Source: Bacteroides sp. MSB163 (GTDB taxonomy: Bacteria > Bacteroidota > Bacteroidia > Bacteroidales > Bacteroidaceae). Taken from it: 64,000 bases of DNA. The stretch is from contig NZ_CP143867.1 in the NCBI RefSeq assembly GCF_036416795.1, positions 620,001-684,000 on the forward strand, given 5' to 3'. The notes under the pieces were generated by a model. It was not told the origin of the DNA and did not search any database. It worked only from the letters and a program-made list of their open reading frames with translations. Below, piece by piece: positions 10,501 through 18,388 of this stretch (position 1 is the stretch's first letter; each line of letters begins with the position of its first letter). The position numbers were made by a program, and so were the translations under genes.

Positions 10501-10785
10501 ATCAAAATGAGTTTTGTTACCAATTACTACAGTTTGATTATCATAACCAATAAATGAAACAACCAACTCCTTTGCAGAAGACGGTACAGAAAGTTTAAAG
10601 TTACCATCCATATCGGTAATCGTGCCGATTGAATTATTACTTTTCACTGTTACAGAAGCACCAATCACCACATCTATCGCATCGCGAACTGTACCGGTGA
10701 TTGTTTTGTTCTGAGCAAAAATACTTAGAGAACTACCTATTAATAGGAGCATTAACAAGCAGAGGTTTTTGTGTAAGATTCTCAT
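7522..10785 (-). CDS. SusC-like TonB-dependent outer-membrane transporter
   Basis: 1087 residues with a signal peptide ending near LSIFAQ. After it comes the carboxypeptidase-D-like domain (ITGTVRDAIDVVIGASVTVK, about 28-110). The TonB box/plug region follows with GYAKVKRKDLTGA, ALQGKAAGVNI and the SusC signature LKDASSTAIYGARGSNG (about 205-225). The remainder is the 22-strand barrel ending in an aromatic residue (GLNLTF). It imports oligosaccharides across the outer membrane using TonB energy, in complex with the SusD partner next to it. First gene of its unit; the promoter at 10868-10932 carries the same half-site layout as the rhaB promoter. Confidence 0.95.
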   Translation of the reverse strand: MRILHKNLCLLMLLLIGSSLSIFAQNKTITGTVRDAIDVVIGASVTVKSNNSIGTITDMDGNFKLSVPSSAKELVVSFIGYDNQTVVIGNKTHFDVTLKESSVMLEEVVAIGYAKVKRKDLTGATSSVSSNDLAAVPAMTAAQALQGKAAGVNIVTASGAPGAGANITIRGGMSITQSTAPLYIVDGFEMSDALSNIDVNDIESIDVLKDASSTAIYGARGSNGIILITTKSGKKGKTQVNYNTYFSFDVLSKKLDMMSDAEEYVKYQYEFANLQGVPGNWSSVFDNNLATDVSDFYTGAYSRIHDRYAGASTLDWQDEVFGGSALTQSHNVNVTTGTDKTQVMLTYNYNGQDGLLANHSSNRSSFRTKINTELYKGVRLDVNAMFSNKKTMGGGAYSGMKNVLLQPINGGTMFTQDELLNTQTYPNYSSLNSNYDTANPLVQNEASTSKKRSRMYSVNAGIEFDLFKYFTWRTAGSYTWSSSKSDSFADHNSTSYLMDPKNTGINGSIGNDESYKWQITNTLNYHQTFAKKHKLNVLLGHEASYSESEGNSMKLRQFPYPNFGLDNIANATVYEKSVSHKHSGIVSAFARANYNFDERYLFTATVRADGSSKFADGNRWGVFPSASAAWRISEESFFKESSLMNYVNSLKLRVGYGTTGNCNIGDYLYTTSIKESDYPMNNNTGTLAYVLDTTLGNKNLKWETLRSTNVGLDVALFNSRVNLTAEWYNNEVSDMLMKCVIPSSTGYTAQYQNVGKMRNRGFELTLNTVNIRTKDFSWTSDLNLAFNRSKVISLETGQNEKTFAVGGNRSGTVTYYAVVGQKLGDMYGYIYDGVYTTDDFMQDDKGNFSLREGVVVPVNSKGEAKPVQPGDIKFAANQTGEDGTAQFSEAHKVKIGNGTPDCIGGFNNTFTFRGFDLSVFMKFSIGNDIYNATKHSMSPYGQFQNVPAEFGSNYYRLIDPVTGQKATTLARIKELNPDESSRLWNLGSTNSSYITYPSSYYVEDGSYLRIAQVTVGYTFPKRWLQKAMISNARIYFTANNLATITGYSGYDPEVSAGSSDYVACTPGYDSSMYPRSRSYVIGLNLTF

Positions 10786-10867
10786 AGATTATTAATATAA
10801 TTGATTAATAAATAAATTCAAGCCTAACAAGGCAAGTACCCGTTATCGAGCACAGAACTTGTGTTGG

Positions 10868-10932
10868 CAAATATAGAGAATCCAGCAAGGGGTAAAATTG
10901 AGAGTTTTGACCGAAAGACTTCCTTTTTTGAT
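10868..10932 (-). promoter_or_regulatory. susC promoter with AraC-type direct-repeat operator
   Basis: The minus strand reads TATATTTG (10868-10875), a perfect Bacteroides -7 box. On the plus strand TTTTGAC begins at 10905 and TTTTGAT at 10926, a 21-bp direct repeat. The near copy starts exactly 30 bp from the -7 box. The rhaB and esterase-GH105 promoters have the same spacings, which supports a shared activator. Confidence 0.75.
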
Positions 10933-10995
10933 TTTCTTCATGAACTAAAAAGCATTCAGTTCGTAGAAACGCCTAAATCACAAGCAATTAATAAT

Positions 10996-11024
10996 CATTT
11001 TGATCTTAAACTGAGCATTTTGAT
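10996..11024 (-). promoter_or_regulatory. Extra CATTTTGAT direct repeat between araC and susC
   Basis: Two identical CATTTTGAT copies (10996-11004 and 11016-11024) lie 20 bp apart, just past the stop of the AraC-family gene and about 120 bp upstream of the susC -7 box. They match the half-site of the three operators and may be an auxiliary site. Confidence 0.45.
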
Positions 11025-11025
11025 T

Positions 11026-11952
11026 TTATAATAAGTTCTCTTCTTCCACGTCTGTTTCACGGCCAAAAGACCTATATTCTAGTGGAGTAAAGCCTGTACG
11101 TTTTTTAAAAAGAGAAAAGAAATGTTCTGTTGATTTATAATCAAGCATAAAGGAGATTTCCTTGACTGATTGAGAAGTACCGACCAATAATTGTTTTGCT
11201 TTACGTAACTTAAGTTCCTGAAAATATTTGGCAGGCGCATACCCTGTATAATCCTTGAATACTTTGCGAAACCACGAATAACTGATATTCAATTTCATTG
11301 CTAGTTCTTCCGGATCAATATCCTTAAATACATTCTCATTCATTATAATTTTCGCCTGTTCAATCTTCTGGTCCACATCTCCCACCTCAAAAATCTTATT
11401 CTTAGAAATAGAGAGAATCATTCCTATCATGTGCAGAACAATACCGGAAAGATACTGCTGGGAAGAGATTTTATCTGCCTCTGCTATTTCCAAAGCACGT
11501 GAGAAAAGTGTTACCAATTCCTCATTCAATCCAACTTCCAGGACCTGATTATCTTTAGAAAGAAAACCGCCACGTATCATGTCATCAATGACTGGCCCTT
11601 CAAAACCGATGTAATATTCATTCCAACCTGTCTGCTGATAAGGATGATAGGTATGCCATTGTCCAGGGAAGAGCACCATGAGCCGTCCTTTGCATACTTG
11701 TTTCTCGGGAGTAGTATCAGAAGTAAACAGTCCGCGTCCTTTTGTGATGTATACCAACTGATACTCACGCAAAACACGCCCTTTCTTTGCGTTGAAAAAG
11801 TAGCCGGAAGGATGATCTTTTAAGGGATAAGGAGAATTAGGCTGGATAGACTGAAAGCCTACAGTATTTACCCACAGACCAAATTTCTGGTCCATATCAT
11901 TCACAATCAGATACTTGAATTCAACTCCTAAATCATTATAGTTTTTAGTCAT
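11026..11952 (-). CDS. rhaR: AraC-family regulator, likely the rhamnose regulator RhaR
   Basis: 308 residues in the usual two-domain layout. An N-terminal cupin-like sensor (about 30-125) includes REYQLVYITKGRG and LMVLFPGQWHTYHP. The C-terminal double helix-turn-helix (about 200-300) includes ELAMKLNISYSWFRKVFKDY and the second-helix signature VKEISFMLDYKSTEHFFSLFK. It lies downstream of the rha operon, as the regulator of the Bacteroides thetaiotaomicron rhamnose operon does, and directly upstream of susC. A -7 box (TATTTTTG) is at 11981-11988. Its own promoter lacks the paired TTTTGAT sites, so it may be constitutive. The rhamnose role is inferred from context. Confidence 0.8.
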   Translation of the reverse strand: MTKNYNDLGVEFKYLIVNDMDQKFGLWVNTVGFQSIQPNSPYPLKDHPSGYFFNAKKGRVLREYQLVYITKGRGLFTSDTTPEKQVCKGRLMVLFPGQWHTYHPYQQTGWNEYYIGFEGPVIDDMIRGGFLSKDNQVLEVGLNEELVTLFSRALEIAEADKISSQQYLSGIVLHMIGMILSISKNKIFEVGDVDQKIEQAKIIMNENVFKDIDPEELAMKLNISYSWFRKVFKDYTGYAPAKYFQELKLRKAKQLLVGTSQSVKEISFMLDYKSTEHFFSLFKKRTGFTPLEYRSFGRETDVEEENLL

Positions 11953-11980
11953 AATACGTGTTTTGCATGATAGGTTCGGA

Positions 11981-11988
11981 CAAAAATA
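11981..11988 (-). promoter_or_regulatory. -7 box of the AraC-family gene
   Basis: The minus strand reads TATTTTTG, 29 bp upstream of the start codon. The T-run of the preceding terminator falls at the position expected for the -33 element. Confidence 0.5.
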
Positions 11989-12002
11989 GGAATTATTTGT
12001 GA

Positions 12003-12052
12003 ATAAAAAAACGTCCGTTCCGGGTTAATTGTAAAATATCCCCGGAACGGAC
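12003..12052 (-). terminator. Strong terminator of the rha operon
   Basis: GTCCGTTCCGGG (12013-12024) and CCCGGAACGGAC (12041-12052) form a perfect 12-bp stem with a 16-nt loop. On the minus strand it is followed by a run of T (12004-12010). It lies 29 bp past the GH105 stop and separates that unit from the AraC-family gene. Confidence 0.92.
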
Positions 12053-12080
12053 CTATAAATATTATTAAAGAAAGGAAATA

Positions 12081-13379
12081 CTATTTCTTCACAACAATCT
12101 TATCATATTGCTGCTCTGCCTTGATTTCCGTATACTTCGGTGCATCTATCATCTCGATAAGTGCACGAAGTACAGGACCTTCACCCATAGGATCGTTCTC
12201 CTGGGTGGGACGGTTGTAATAGTATGCTACAGAAGGCATGATACCCGTTCCTACACAAATAGAGGTTACATCACCATCATCAGAGATTTTTTTCATCATA
12301 CCTTTCAGACCTTGTTCGGCCACATAGATAAAGTCCGGATGTAGCCAACCTTCCTTTACACCACGGGCAATACCGAATACAAACATTGCTGTACCTGTAA
12401 TTTCCTCATAAGAATCTTCTTTATCCAGCAATTGATGCCAAAGTCCGTTCTTACCTTGATAGCGTGCTACACCACTGGCTTGCTGACGGAAGTTCTCAAT
12501 AACCGCCTCACGCATTGGATGATCTTTCGGCATCATACTGAGCAAATCAGCTTGTGCCATAAACACCCAGCCGTTGGCACGGCTCCAATGAGCCACTCCG
12601 TGTTCCTTATTGTCTGTATGATAACAGTGATAATAAATCTGCTTTTCAGGGCACCAGAGATAGCGATTATAATTCAATACCTGATTGGCAGCATCATTGA
12701 AATACTTTTCATCACCGGTTATCTTACCCATGCGGGCAAGGAAAGAGATGGCCATGAAGGCATCATCCGCCCAAATAGTATTGACGTGTGGCCAGATACG
12801 CGCAATAGTGCCATCAACCAAACGAGGTTCACCATAATTCAGATGTTCGGCAGTCTCATTAATGTAACCCAAAAATGAATCATTGGGATACTTCAGCTGC
12901 AATTCTATCAGACTGGCTCCCATCGGTCCATTATCGTCCAGACGTTTGCCTCGAAAGATCATGTGCCAACTCAATTTGCGGACAGCATTCCAACCATCCT
13001 GCTTGAAAGCCTCGTCATATTGTTTACGGAAGAAATCAAGATTACCTTCATTGAACACGAAGTTCATATTCTTCAAAACATATTTCTCATACTTCTTATC
13101 ACCGAGTTTATCACCCAGTTCCATCAAAGCCATGTTTGTTACCCCATTGGTATAGTGCCAGTTATTGTACTTGCATGCTACCTTCACATCCATATCAAGA
13201 GGCAATTTCTTGACGGATTTATACGTCTCACCAGTCTTCGTATTCTTGAACTCATATGTAGTGCTGGCAAGAATGCGGTCTGCAATCTTTACGGCAGCTT
13301 CTCTTGCCGTCATCTTTGTTTGGGCGGTAAGGGTTGCCACTGCCAACAGCAGGGCGAGGGAAAAGAATGTTCGTTTCAT
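12081..13379 (-). CDS. GH105 unsaturated rhamnogalacturonyl hydrolase
   Basis: 432 residues with a signal peptide ending near ATLTAQ. The (alpha/alpha)6-barrel signatures of GH105 are present. IWADDAFMAISFLARMG near residue 215 holds the catalytic Asp, HWSRANGWVFMAQADLL follows near 270, and GLWHQLLD with EEITGTAMFVFGIARG near 320. The family removes the unsaturated galacturonyl residue left at the non-reducing end by PL11-type lyases. It sits 70 bp after rhaD as the last gene of the rha operon. In the B. thetaiotaomicron rhamnose operon this position is occupied by a lactaldehyde oxidoreductase gene, which is not seen here. It is distinct from the GH105 domain fused to an esterase at 24.7-27.2 kb. 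Confidence 0.9.
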   Translation of the reverse strand: MKRTFFSLALLLAVATLTAQTKMTAREAAVKIADRILASTTYEFKNTKTGETYKSVKKLPLDMDVKVACKYNNWHYTNGVTNMALMELGDKLGDKKYEKYVLKNMNFVFNEGNLDFFRKQYDEAFKQDGWNAVRKLSWHMIFRGKRLDDNGPMGASLIELQLKYPNDSFLGYINETAEHLNYGEPRLVDGTIARIWPHVNTIWADDAFMAISFLARMGKITGDEKYFNDAANQVLNYNRYLWCPEKQIYYHCYHTDNKEHGVAHWSRANGWVFMAQADLLSMMPKDHPMREAVIENFRQQASGVARYQGKNGLWHQLLDKEDSYEEITGTAMFVFGIARGVKEGWLHPDFIYVAEQGLKGMMKKISDDGDVTSICVGTGIMPSVAYYYNRPTQENDPMGEGPVLRALIEMIDAPKYTEIKAEQQYDKIVVKK

Positions 13380-13449
13380 GATTATAGTTTTAAGTAGTTA
13401 GTAGCAAGCGGATAGTAGCAGACGGAAACTACTACTATCCGCTTTAAAG

Positions 13450-14259
13450 TTATTTAGGAAGATTAAATGCGCGAGTCATTTCCTGCATTTGCTCCTGACT
13501 CATACCATCAGGTTCAAAGCCCATGTTTTTGGCAGCAATATAAATCAAGGCAGATTTATTCAATACATCTACCTGATCGAAAGCTGACATAACATCCACA
13601 TCTACAGCAAAAACACCATGTTTTTCCCACATAGCCACGTCATAATCTTCAAGTTGTTCAATAGTTGCTTCCGCCAGTTTCACGGAGCTTGGCAGTTCGT
13701 AAGGAATGATGCCTAAACCACGCGGACAGAAAGCCTTTGTCTCAGGAATCATACTCCAAAGCAAATTGGTAGCCACATCCTTCTCCAGGAATTTCTTGCA
13801 ATGCGTCATAGCAATCAGTTCGATAGGATGGGTATGCAATGAAGCTTTATAGGGAGATCCTTTCTCTATCAAGCGATTGTGCACACTAAGATGGGCAGGA
13901 AGTTCAGAAGTAGGCATCACCGGATGATCGGCAATGATAACATAGCTGGCACAGTCATCCAGAATACGAATCACAGAACCGTGCTCCATCGGCCAACGGG
14001 CCAGATCGCGCATGCGCTTATTGGTGCCCTTGCAATAGAAATAGCAATCTTTCAGATACGGAAGAGTAGCGCCGATTTGTTTCACTTCGCTGATGGCAGG
14101 CAATGCTTTTATTTCATCGTCTACAAATTCAGTAATATTCAGGGTGATATTACCGCCATTACGTTCGGCCCACCCTTTTTGCCAGAGATATCCGGCAACT
14201 TCTGCCACTTGATTGACTGCATAAGTCAATGCCGGACGGTTTTCGAGAATTGATTTCAT
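13450..14259 (-). CDS. rhaD: L-rhamnulose-1-phosphate aldolase
   Basis: 269 residues, close to the 274 of the E. coli enzyme. It is a class II (zinc) aldolase of the AraD/FucA fold. NGGNITLN marks the phosphate-binding loop (about 35), HTHP (about 142) supplies zinc ligands, and the third His lies in WEKHG (about 212). It splits L-rhamnulose 1-phosphate into dihydroxyacetone phosphate and L-lactaldehyde in the cytoplasm. Fourth gene of the rha unit; the 101-bp gap from rhaT holds a hairpin repeat element. Confidence 0.93.
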   Translation of the reverse strand: MKSILENRPALTYAVNQVAEVAGYLWQKGWAERNGGNITLNITEFVDDEIKALPAISEVKQIGATLPYLKDCYFYCKGTNKRMRDLARWPMEHGSVIRILDDCASYVIIADHPVMPTSELPAHLSVHNRLIEKGSPYKASLHTHPIELIAMTHCKKFLEKDVATNLLWSMIPETKAFCPRGLGIIPYELPSSVKLAEATIEQLEDYDVAMWEKHGVFAVDVDVMSAFDQVDVLNKSALIYIAAKNMGFEPDGMSQEQMQEMTRAFNLPK

Positions 14260-14294
14260 TATAATAAATTAAGTTACAAATTACGAGTTACAAA

Positions 14295-14341
14295 CTACGA
14301 GTTGCTGCGCTATCATACCGAAAGGCACTTGTAACTCGTAG
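14295..14341 (-). repeat. Intergenic hairpin element, rhaT-rhaD gap
   Basis: CTACGAGTT (14295-14303) and AACTCGTAG (14333-14341) are perfect arms around a 29-nt core. Read on the minus strand, the core contains CGGTATGATAGCGCAGC. It resembles the GCGGCATACTTG...GCGCAGC core of the elements in the arg block, in the same orientation relative to transcription. Confidence 0.6.
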
Positions 14342-14360
14342 CTCTTAGCTATATATACTA

Positions 14361-15392
14361 TTATACTTGCGCCATTGCCACCACAATAATAGAAGATATC
14401 AGAACTACCAAACCCAGAATAAGAACCGTAATCGTAGTATTGCTGACACCTTTCCATTCCTTCAACAGAATTCCCCAGACATTGCTGAACGTTACGTTCA
14501 ATGACATCAGGATACTCCAGGAGAAAGCAAGCAGTACAGGACTGTCTGTCAGGAAGCTCTTACCCATTTCAAGACCGAAGAACTGAGAATACCACAATAC
14601 GCCTGCAAGCGCACAGAACAACAGATTGTTCGTCAGTACCGAACCTTTCACAGAAAGATATTCCTTACCCGTCTTATTCTTGATATTCTGCCAAATACAG
14701 TAAGCGGCATTCGTACAGAAACCTCCAAGAGTTACCAGGAAAATTACAGGTAATCCGGCATAGAGTGCTTCTACTCCACCAACCAAAGCAGCCTCTTTTA
14801 TCGGTGTTCCCGCATCCAGACCGAGAGCGAAACAAGCGCTCATCACACCTGCCAACAGAGCCACAAGCAGCCCTTTTGTCAGAGCAAAATCCTTAACGGC
14901 AGCGCGTTTTTCTTCTTCCGTCATATTCTTGGAACGAAGACTACCGGCATATCCGATAATAGCAATACCTGCCAACGTGATACATACGCCGATGAGCAAC
15001 ATCAGTCCTTCACCATGAAGCAAGTCTTTTCCGGCAAACAAAGCCGGGAAAAGTGTTCCGAAACCGGCGCACGTACCGAGGGCAATACTCTGTCCGAGTG
15101 CTACACCCAAATAGCGCATGCTCAATCCGAATGTTAGTCCGCCCACGCCCCACAGAACACCGTAAACCATTGCGGGCAAAGCGCCTCCTGCGCCCCAGAG
15201 TTCAATCAGCGAACTTCCCGCCGGAATGGCAAGCAACGCACCTAACAATGGGAAAACAAGCCACGCAAAGATTCCCTGTACAAGCCAGAAACTCTCCCAC
15301 GACCAGTTTTTCACCTTGTTAATGGGTACATACGAACTACTCTGCCCGAAGCTCCCGATAGCTATAATCAACAATCCTATCAGTGTATTCAT
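14361..15392 (-). CDS. rhaT: L-rhamnose/proton symporter
   Basis: 343 residues from the ATG at 15392. This start is chosen because MNTLIGLLIIAIGSFGQSSSYVP matches RhaT N-termini, whereas an extension to 15470 runs through a repeat element. About ten hydrophobic segments are visible, including the conserved FWLVQGIFAWLVFPLLGALL, GGLTFGLSMRYLG and NVTFSNVWGILLKEWKG. It imports L-rhamnose across the inner membrane with a proton. It lies 99 bp after rhaA; the gap holds a hairpin repeat. Confidence 0.93.
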   Translation of the reverse strand: MNTLIGLLIIAIGSFGQSSSYVPINKVKNWSWESFWLVQGIFAWLVFPLLGALLAIPAGSSLIELWGAGGALPAMVYGVLWGVGGLTFGLSMRYLGVALGQSIALGTCAGFGTLFPALFAGKDLLHGEGLMLLIGVCITLAGIAIIGYAGSLRSKNMTEEEKRAAVKDFALTKGLLVALLAGVMSACFALGLDAGTPIKEAALVGGVEALYAGLPVIFLVTLGGFCTNAAYCIWQNIKNKTGKEYLSVKGSVLTNNLLFCALAGVLWYSQFFGLEMGKSFLTDSPVLLAFSWSILMSLNVTFSNVWGILLKEWKGVSNTTITVLILGLVVLISSIIVVAMAQV

Positions 15393-15412
15393 GATAATAA
15401 CGTTTAGTGATA

Positions 15413-15478
15413 AGTGATGAGTGTTTAACACAAAGAACCGTACAAAGATACAGCTTTCTCCGCTAAACACTCATTACT
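15413..15478 (-). repeat. Intergenic hairpin element, rhaA-rhaT gap
   Basis: AGTGATGAGTGTTTA (15413-15427) and TAAACACTCATTACT (15464-15478) pair at 14 of 15 positions around a 36-nt core. On the minus strand the core holds GCTGTATCTTTGTACGG, close to the GCGGCATACTTGTACGG core of the copy at 51.1 kb. The arms are unlike those of the other copies but remain self-complementary. Confidence 0.55.
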
Positions 15479-15491
15479 AATCATTAATCCC

Positions 15492-16745
15492 TTAATTACG
15501 TTTCGACGTAACGTCTGCTTCGTATTTCTGTATCTCAGTAATGAAATCCTCACCTACAGGTACACCGTTCTTCAGACAGAACATATCCCAAACAGCATTC
15601 CAAGGCAGAGATTTTCCTTCTTCGAGCAAAGCAAGGCGTTCAAACAGCTGATCGTTCGCCTCGTATTTACGCAATGTATCCAGCGGTTCCAGCAGAGCTT
15701 GCAACATACATTTCTGTGTAGCACGGCTACCCACTACATACGCACCGATACGATTGATAGAAGCATCAAAATAGTCCAAACCGATATGCACGCGATCTAA
15801 CGCATTACAACGTACGATTTCTTTGCAGAGGTCCATCGTCTCATCATTCATTATCGTTACATGGTCAGAATCCCAACGTACCGGACGGCTCACGTGCAGC
15901 ATGATTTCCGGAATAAACAGTAACAATGAAGACAACTTGTCGGCAACGCTTTCTGTCGGATGGAAGTGACCTGTATCCAGCGTAACAATCTTATTACGGC
16001 TCACACCATAACCGATATAAAAATCATTGGAACCTACCGTATAACTCTCCAGACCGATACCGAATACCTTAGATTCCACACAGTCCTTCATATTCTTGTA
16101 TTCCACCTCGAAGATACGATCCAAAGAATCCTTCAGTAACTCGCGATATAACATACGGTTTACAGTAATATCCTTACTTCCATCATGTACCCACAAGTTC
16201 ATGATACAAGGATCGCCCTGACGCTTACCCATTTCTTCGGCAATAGCACGGCAACGTTTTGTATGTTCTACCCAGAAATCACGGATTCCTTTATCAGGAT
16301 TAGCAAGTGAAAGATTACCACTCTTCGGATGAGAGAAAGAGGTAGAGTTGAAGTCCAGCTTCATATTATTTTCGGCCGCCCATTGTATCCAGCTTTCAAA
16401 ATGAGCCGGCTCCACCTGATCACGGTCAACGAACTTACCGCCAAAGTCACCATAGATTTCATGCAGATTCAAACGATGAGTTCCGGGGATATAGCTGGCC
16501 GCTTTCAAGACGTCTTGTCTCAATTCTTCCATATTGCGAGCTTTGCCGGGATAGTTTCCGGTAGCCTGGATACCTCCTGTCAGCGCACCCTGCGCTTCAA
16601 ATCCGGCTACATCATCTGCCTGCCAACAGTGCAGGGAGAGGGAAATCTTTTGCAAAGCATCCATTGCTTTTTCTACATCTACGCCAATAGCCGCATAACG
16701 TTCTTTTGCCAATTCATAGGCTCTCTGGATTAATTCTTCTTTCAT
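15492..16745 (-). CDS. rhaA: L-rhamnose isomerase
   Basis: 417 residues, essentially the length of E. coli RhaA. Family blocks are present along the chain: SLHCWQADDVAGFE near residue 37, HEIYGDFGGKFVDRD near 100, IMNLWVHDGSKD near 185, then GLESYTVGSNDFYIGYG. LDTGHFHPTE near 257 and RWDSDHV near 295 supply metal ligands. It converts L-rhamnose to L-rhamnulose with divalent metal. Called rhaI in the B. thetaiotaomicron operon. Gap to rhaB is 66 bp. Confidence 0.95.
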   Translation of the reverse strand: MKEELIQRAYELAKERYAAIGVDVEKAMDALQKISLSLHCWQADDVAGFEAQGALTGGIQATGNYPGKARNMEELRQDVLKAASYIPGTHRLNLHEIYGDFGGKFVDRDQVEPAHFESWIQWAAENNMKLDFNSTSFSHPKSGNLSLANPDKGIRDFWVEHTKRCRAIAEEMGKRQGDPCIMNLWVHDGSKDITVNRMLYRELLKDSLDRIFEVEYKNMKDCVESKVFGIGLESYTVGSNDFYIGYGVSRNKIVTLDTGHFHPTESVADKLSSLLLFIPEIMLHVSRPVRWDSDHVTIMNDETMDLCKEIVRCNALDRVHIGLDYFDASINRIGAYVVGSRATQKCMLQALLEPLDTLRKYEANDQLFERLALLEEGKSLPWNAVWDMFCLKNGVPVGEDFITEIQKYEADVTSKRN

Positions 16746-16811
16746 GATGGTACTAGTTTTAATTATAAAGTTTTAAACATTAAGTATTTTCTATTCAAGC
16801 GGTAAGGGAAC

Positions 16812-18269
16812 TCAGGCTAGCTGCAGAAAGTGCAGATAAGCAGCATTCCATACTTCCACATTTTCCGGGGTGAAGGTTTTCAACGGAATGGAACGGTTGA
16901 TGAGCTGACGCATGGAAACAACATCACTCGCCGCACCCGCTGTAAGGGCTTGTATCATGACATTACCAATTGCTGTCGCTTCTGACGGACCGGCCACTAC
17001 TGGTATACCTACTGCATTGGCTGTCCACTGATTTAATAAATCATTACGACTGCCACCTCCGATAACATGCAAGGCCTCTACCGGACGGGGAGAAAGACCG
17101 CGCAGGTTCTCCAGCACCTGACGATAGCGCAGTGCCAGACTTTCGAAGATACACCGTACCACTTGCCCTCGGGTCTCCGGTATCGGCTGATGATGGTCAG
17201 CACAATAAGTACGGATTGCCTGTTCCATATTCATCGGATTGGCAAACAGAGCATCATCCGGATTTATCAGGCTACGGAACGGTTCACTGGCTTCCGCTTC
17301 GGCGATCAGTTCGGGATAAGAGATTTCTTCCCAATCGCAACGGCAGCGTTCCAGTAACCACATTCCACAAATATTCTTGAGTAGACGAATGGTTCCGGCA
17401 ACACCGCCCTCATTCGTAAAATTTAAAGTTTCGGTTTCTTTATTAATAACCGGTGCATCCGTCTCTACACCCATCAATGACCATGTGCCGCTACTCAGAT
17501 AAGCAAAGTTACGATCCAATGCCGGCACAGCCGCCACAGCCGAAGCCGTATCATGCCCGGCAACAGCAATCACCGGAATTGCTCCCAACCCGGTTATCGT
17601 TTGTATTTCTTTAGTCAATACACCTACCTTTTCACCCGGATAAACAAAACGGCCGAAATGCTCTTCCGTTAATCCGATTTCTTTTAACAATACCGGTTCC
17701 AGACGACGTGTTTCCGCATTCACCAGTTGCGCTGTGGTGGCAATGGTATATTCTGTCACCATCTCCCCCGTCAATAAGTAACTGAGTGCATCCGGCATGA
17801 AAAGTATCTTATCAGCTGCTTCCAGTGCACTATCTTTATTACGACGTAAGGTATCTAATTGAAAAAGTGAATTGAAATTCATGACCTGGATGCCTGTCCA
17901 TCCATAAACTTGCTTACGAGGAACACGGGTGAAGAATGCCTCAGGAGCACCCTTAGTATGCGAATCACGATAAGAATAAGGCTGACGAAGCAATCCCCCG
18001 TCTTTACCTACGCATACAAAATCCACTCCCCAAGTATCAATTCCGATAGAAGTTATCTGTACATCATCCATGCGGGCAGCCAGTTTCAAGCCTTCCAGAA
18101 TGTGACGATACAATTCGTAAATATCCCAGTAGTAATGTCCGCCGACTTCGATCAGATGGTTGGGAAAGCGGTTTACATCCTGCAATTCCAATCCCTGCGG
18201 AGTAAATGTTCCCAATATGGTACGGCCGCTGGTAGCTCCCAAATCAACCGCAAAAAAGCAATGTTTCAT
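16812..18269 (-). CDS. rhaB: L-rhamnulose kinase
   Basis: 485 residues from the ATG at 18269, chosen because MKHCFFAVDLGATSGRTILG is the canonical FGGY-kinase N-terminus; an in-frame Met 27 bp upstream would add a poor leader. ATP-binding and FGGY-fold motifs include DLGATSGR, IDTWGVDFV, GHDTASAVAAVPA, LSSGTWSLMGVE and HVIGGGSRNDLLNQW. It phosphorylates L-rhamnulose at C1. First gene of the rha unit (rhaK in B. thetaiotaomicron naming). The promoter at 18294-18358 has the shared operator. Confidence 0.94.
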   Translation of the reverse strand: MKHCFFAVDLGATSGRTILGTFTPQGLELQDVNRFPNHLIEVGGHYYWDIYELYRHILEGLKLAARMDDVQITSIGIDTWGVDFVCVGKDGGLLRQPYSYRDSHTKGAPEAFFTRVPRKQVYGWTGIQVMNFNSLFQLDTLRRNKDSALEAADKILFMPDALSYLLTGEMVTEYTIATTAQLVNAETRRLEPVLLKEIGLTEEHFGRFVYPGEKVGVLTKEIQTITGLGAIPVIAVAGHDTASAVAAVPALDRNFAYLSSGTWSLMGVETDAPVINKETETLNFTNEGGVAGTIRLLKNICGMWLLERCRCDWEEISYPELIAEAEASEPFRSLINPDDALFANPMNMEQAIRTYCADHHQPIPETRGQVVRCIFESLALRYRQVLENLRGLSPRPVEALHVIGGGSRNDLLNQWTANAVGIPVVAGPSEATAIGNVMIQALTAGAASDVVSMRQLINRSIPLKTFTPENVEVWNAAYLHFLQLA

Positions 18270-18293
18270 GATATTAAATATAATTTGACGATA

Positions 18294-18358
18294 CAAAAAT
18301 AGGGGAAACCTCCCCTATACTTTGTATTAGTTTTGATTGAAAAAGTGCTGTTTCTGAT
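18294..18358 (-). promoter_or_regulatory. rhaB promoter with AraC-type operator and palindrome
   Basis: The minus strand reads TATTTTTG (18294-18301). An 8-bp perfect inverted repeat, ATAGGGGA (18299-18306) and TCCCCTAT (18311-18318), overlaps it. On the plus strand TTTTGAT starts at 18331, 30 bp from the -7 box, and TTCTGAT at 18352, 21 bp further. The palindrome followed by T-residues could also terminate the GH28 transcript. Confidence 0.72.
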
Positions 18359-18388
18359 ATTCTTACCAGAAAGTGCACAGAGAGCGAA

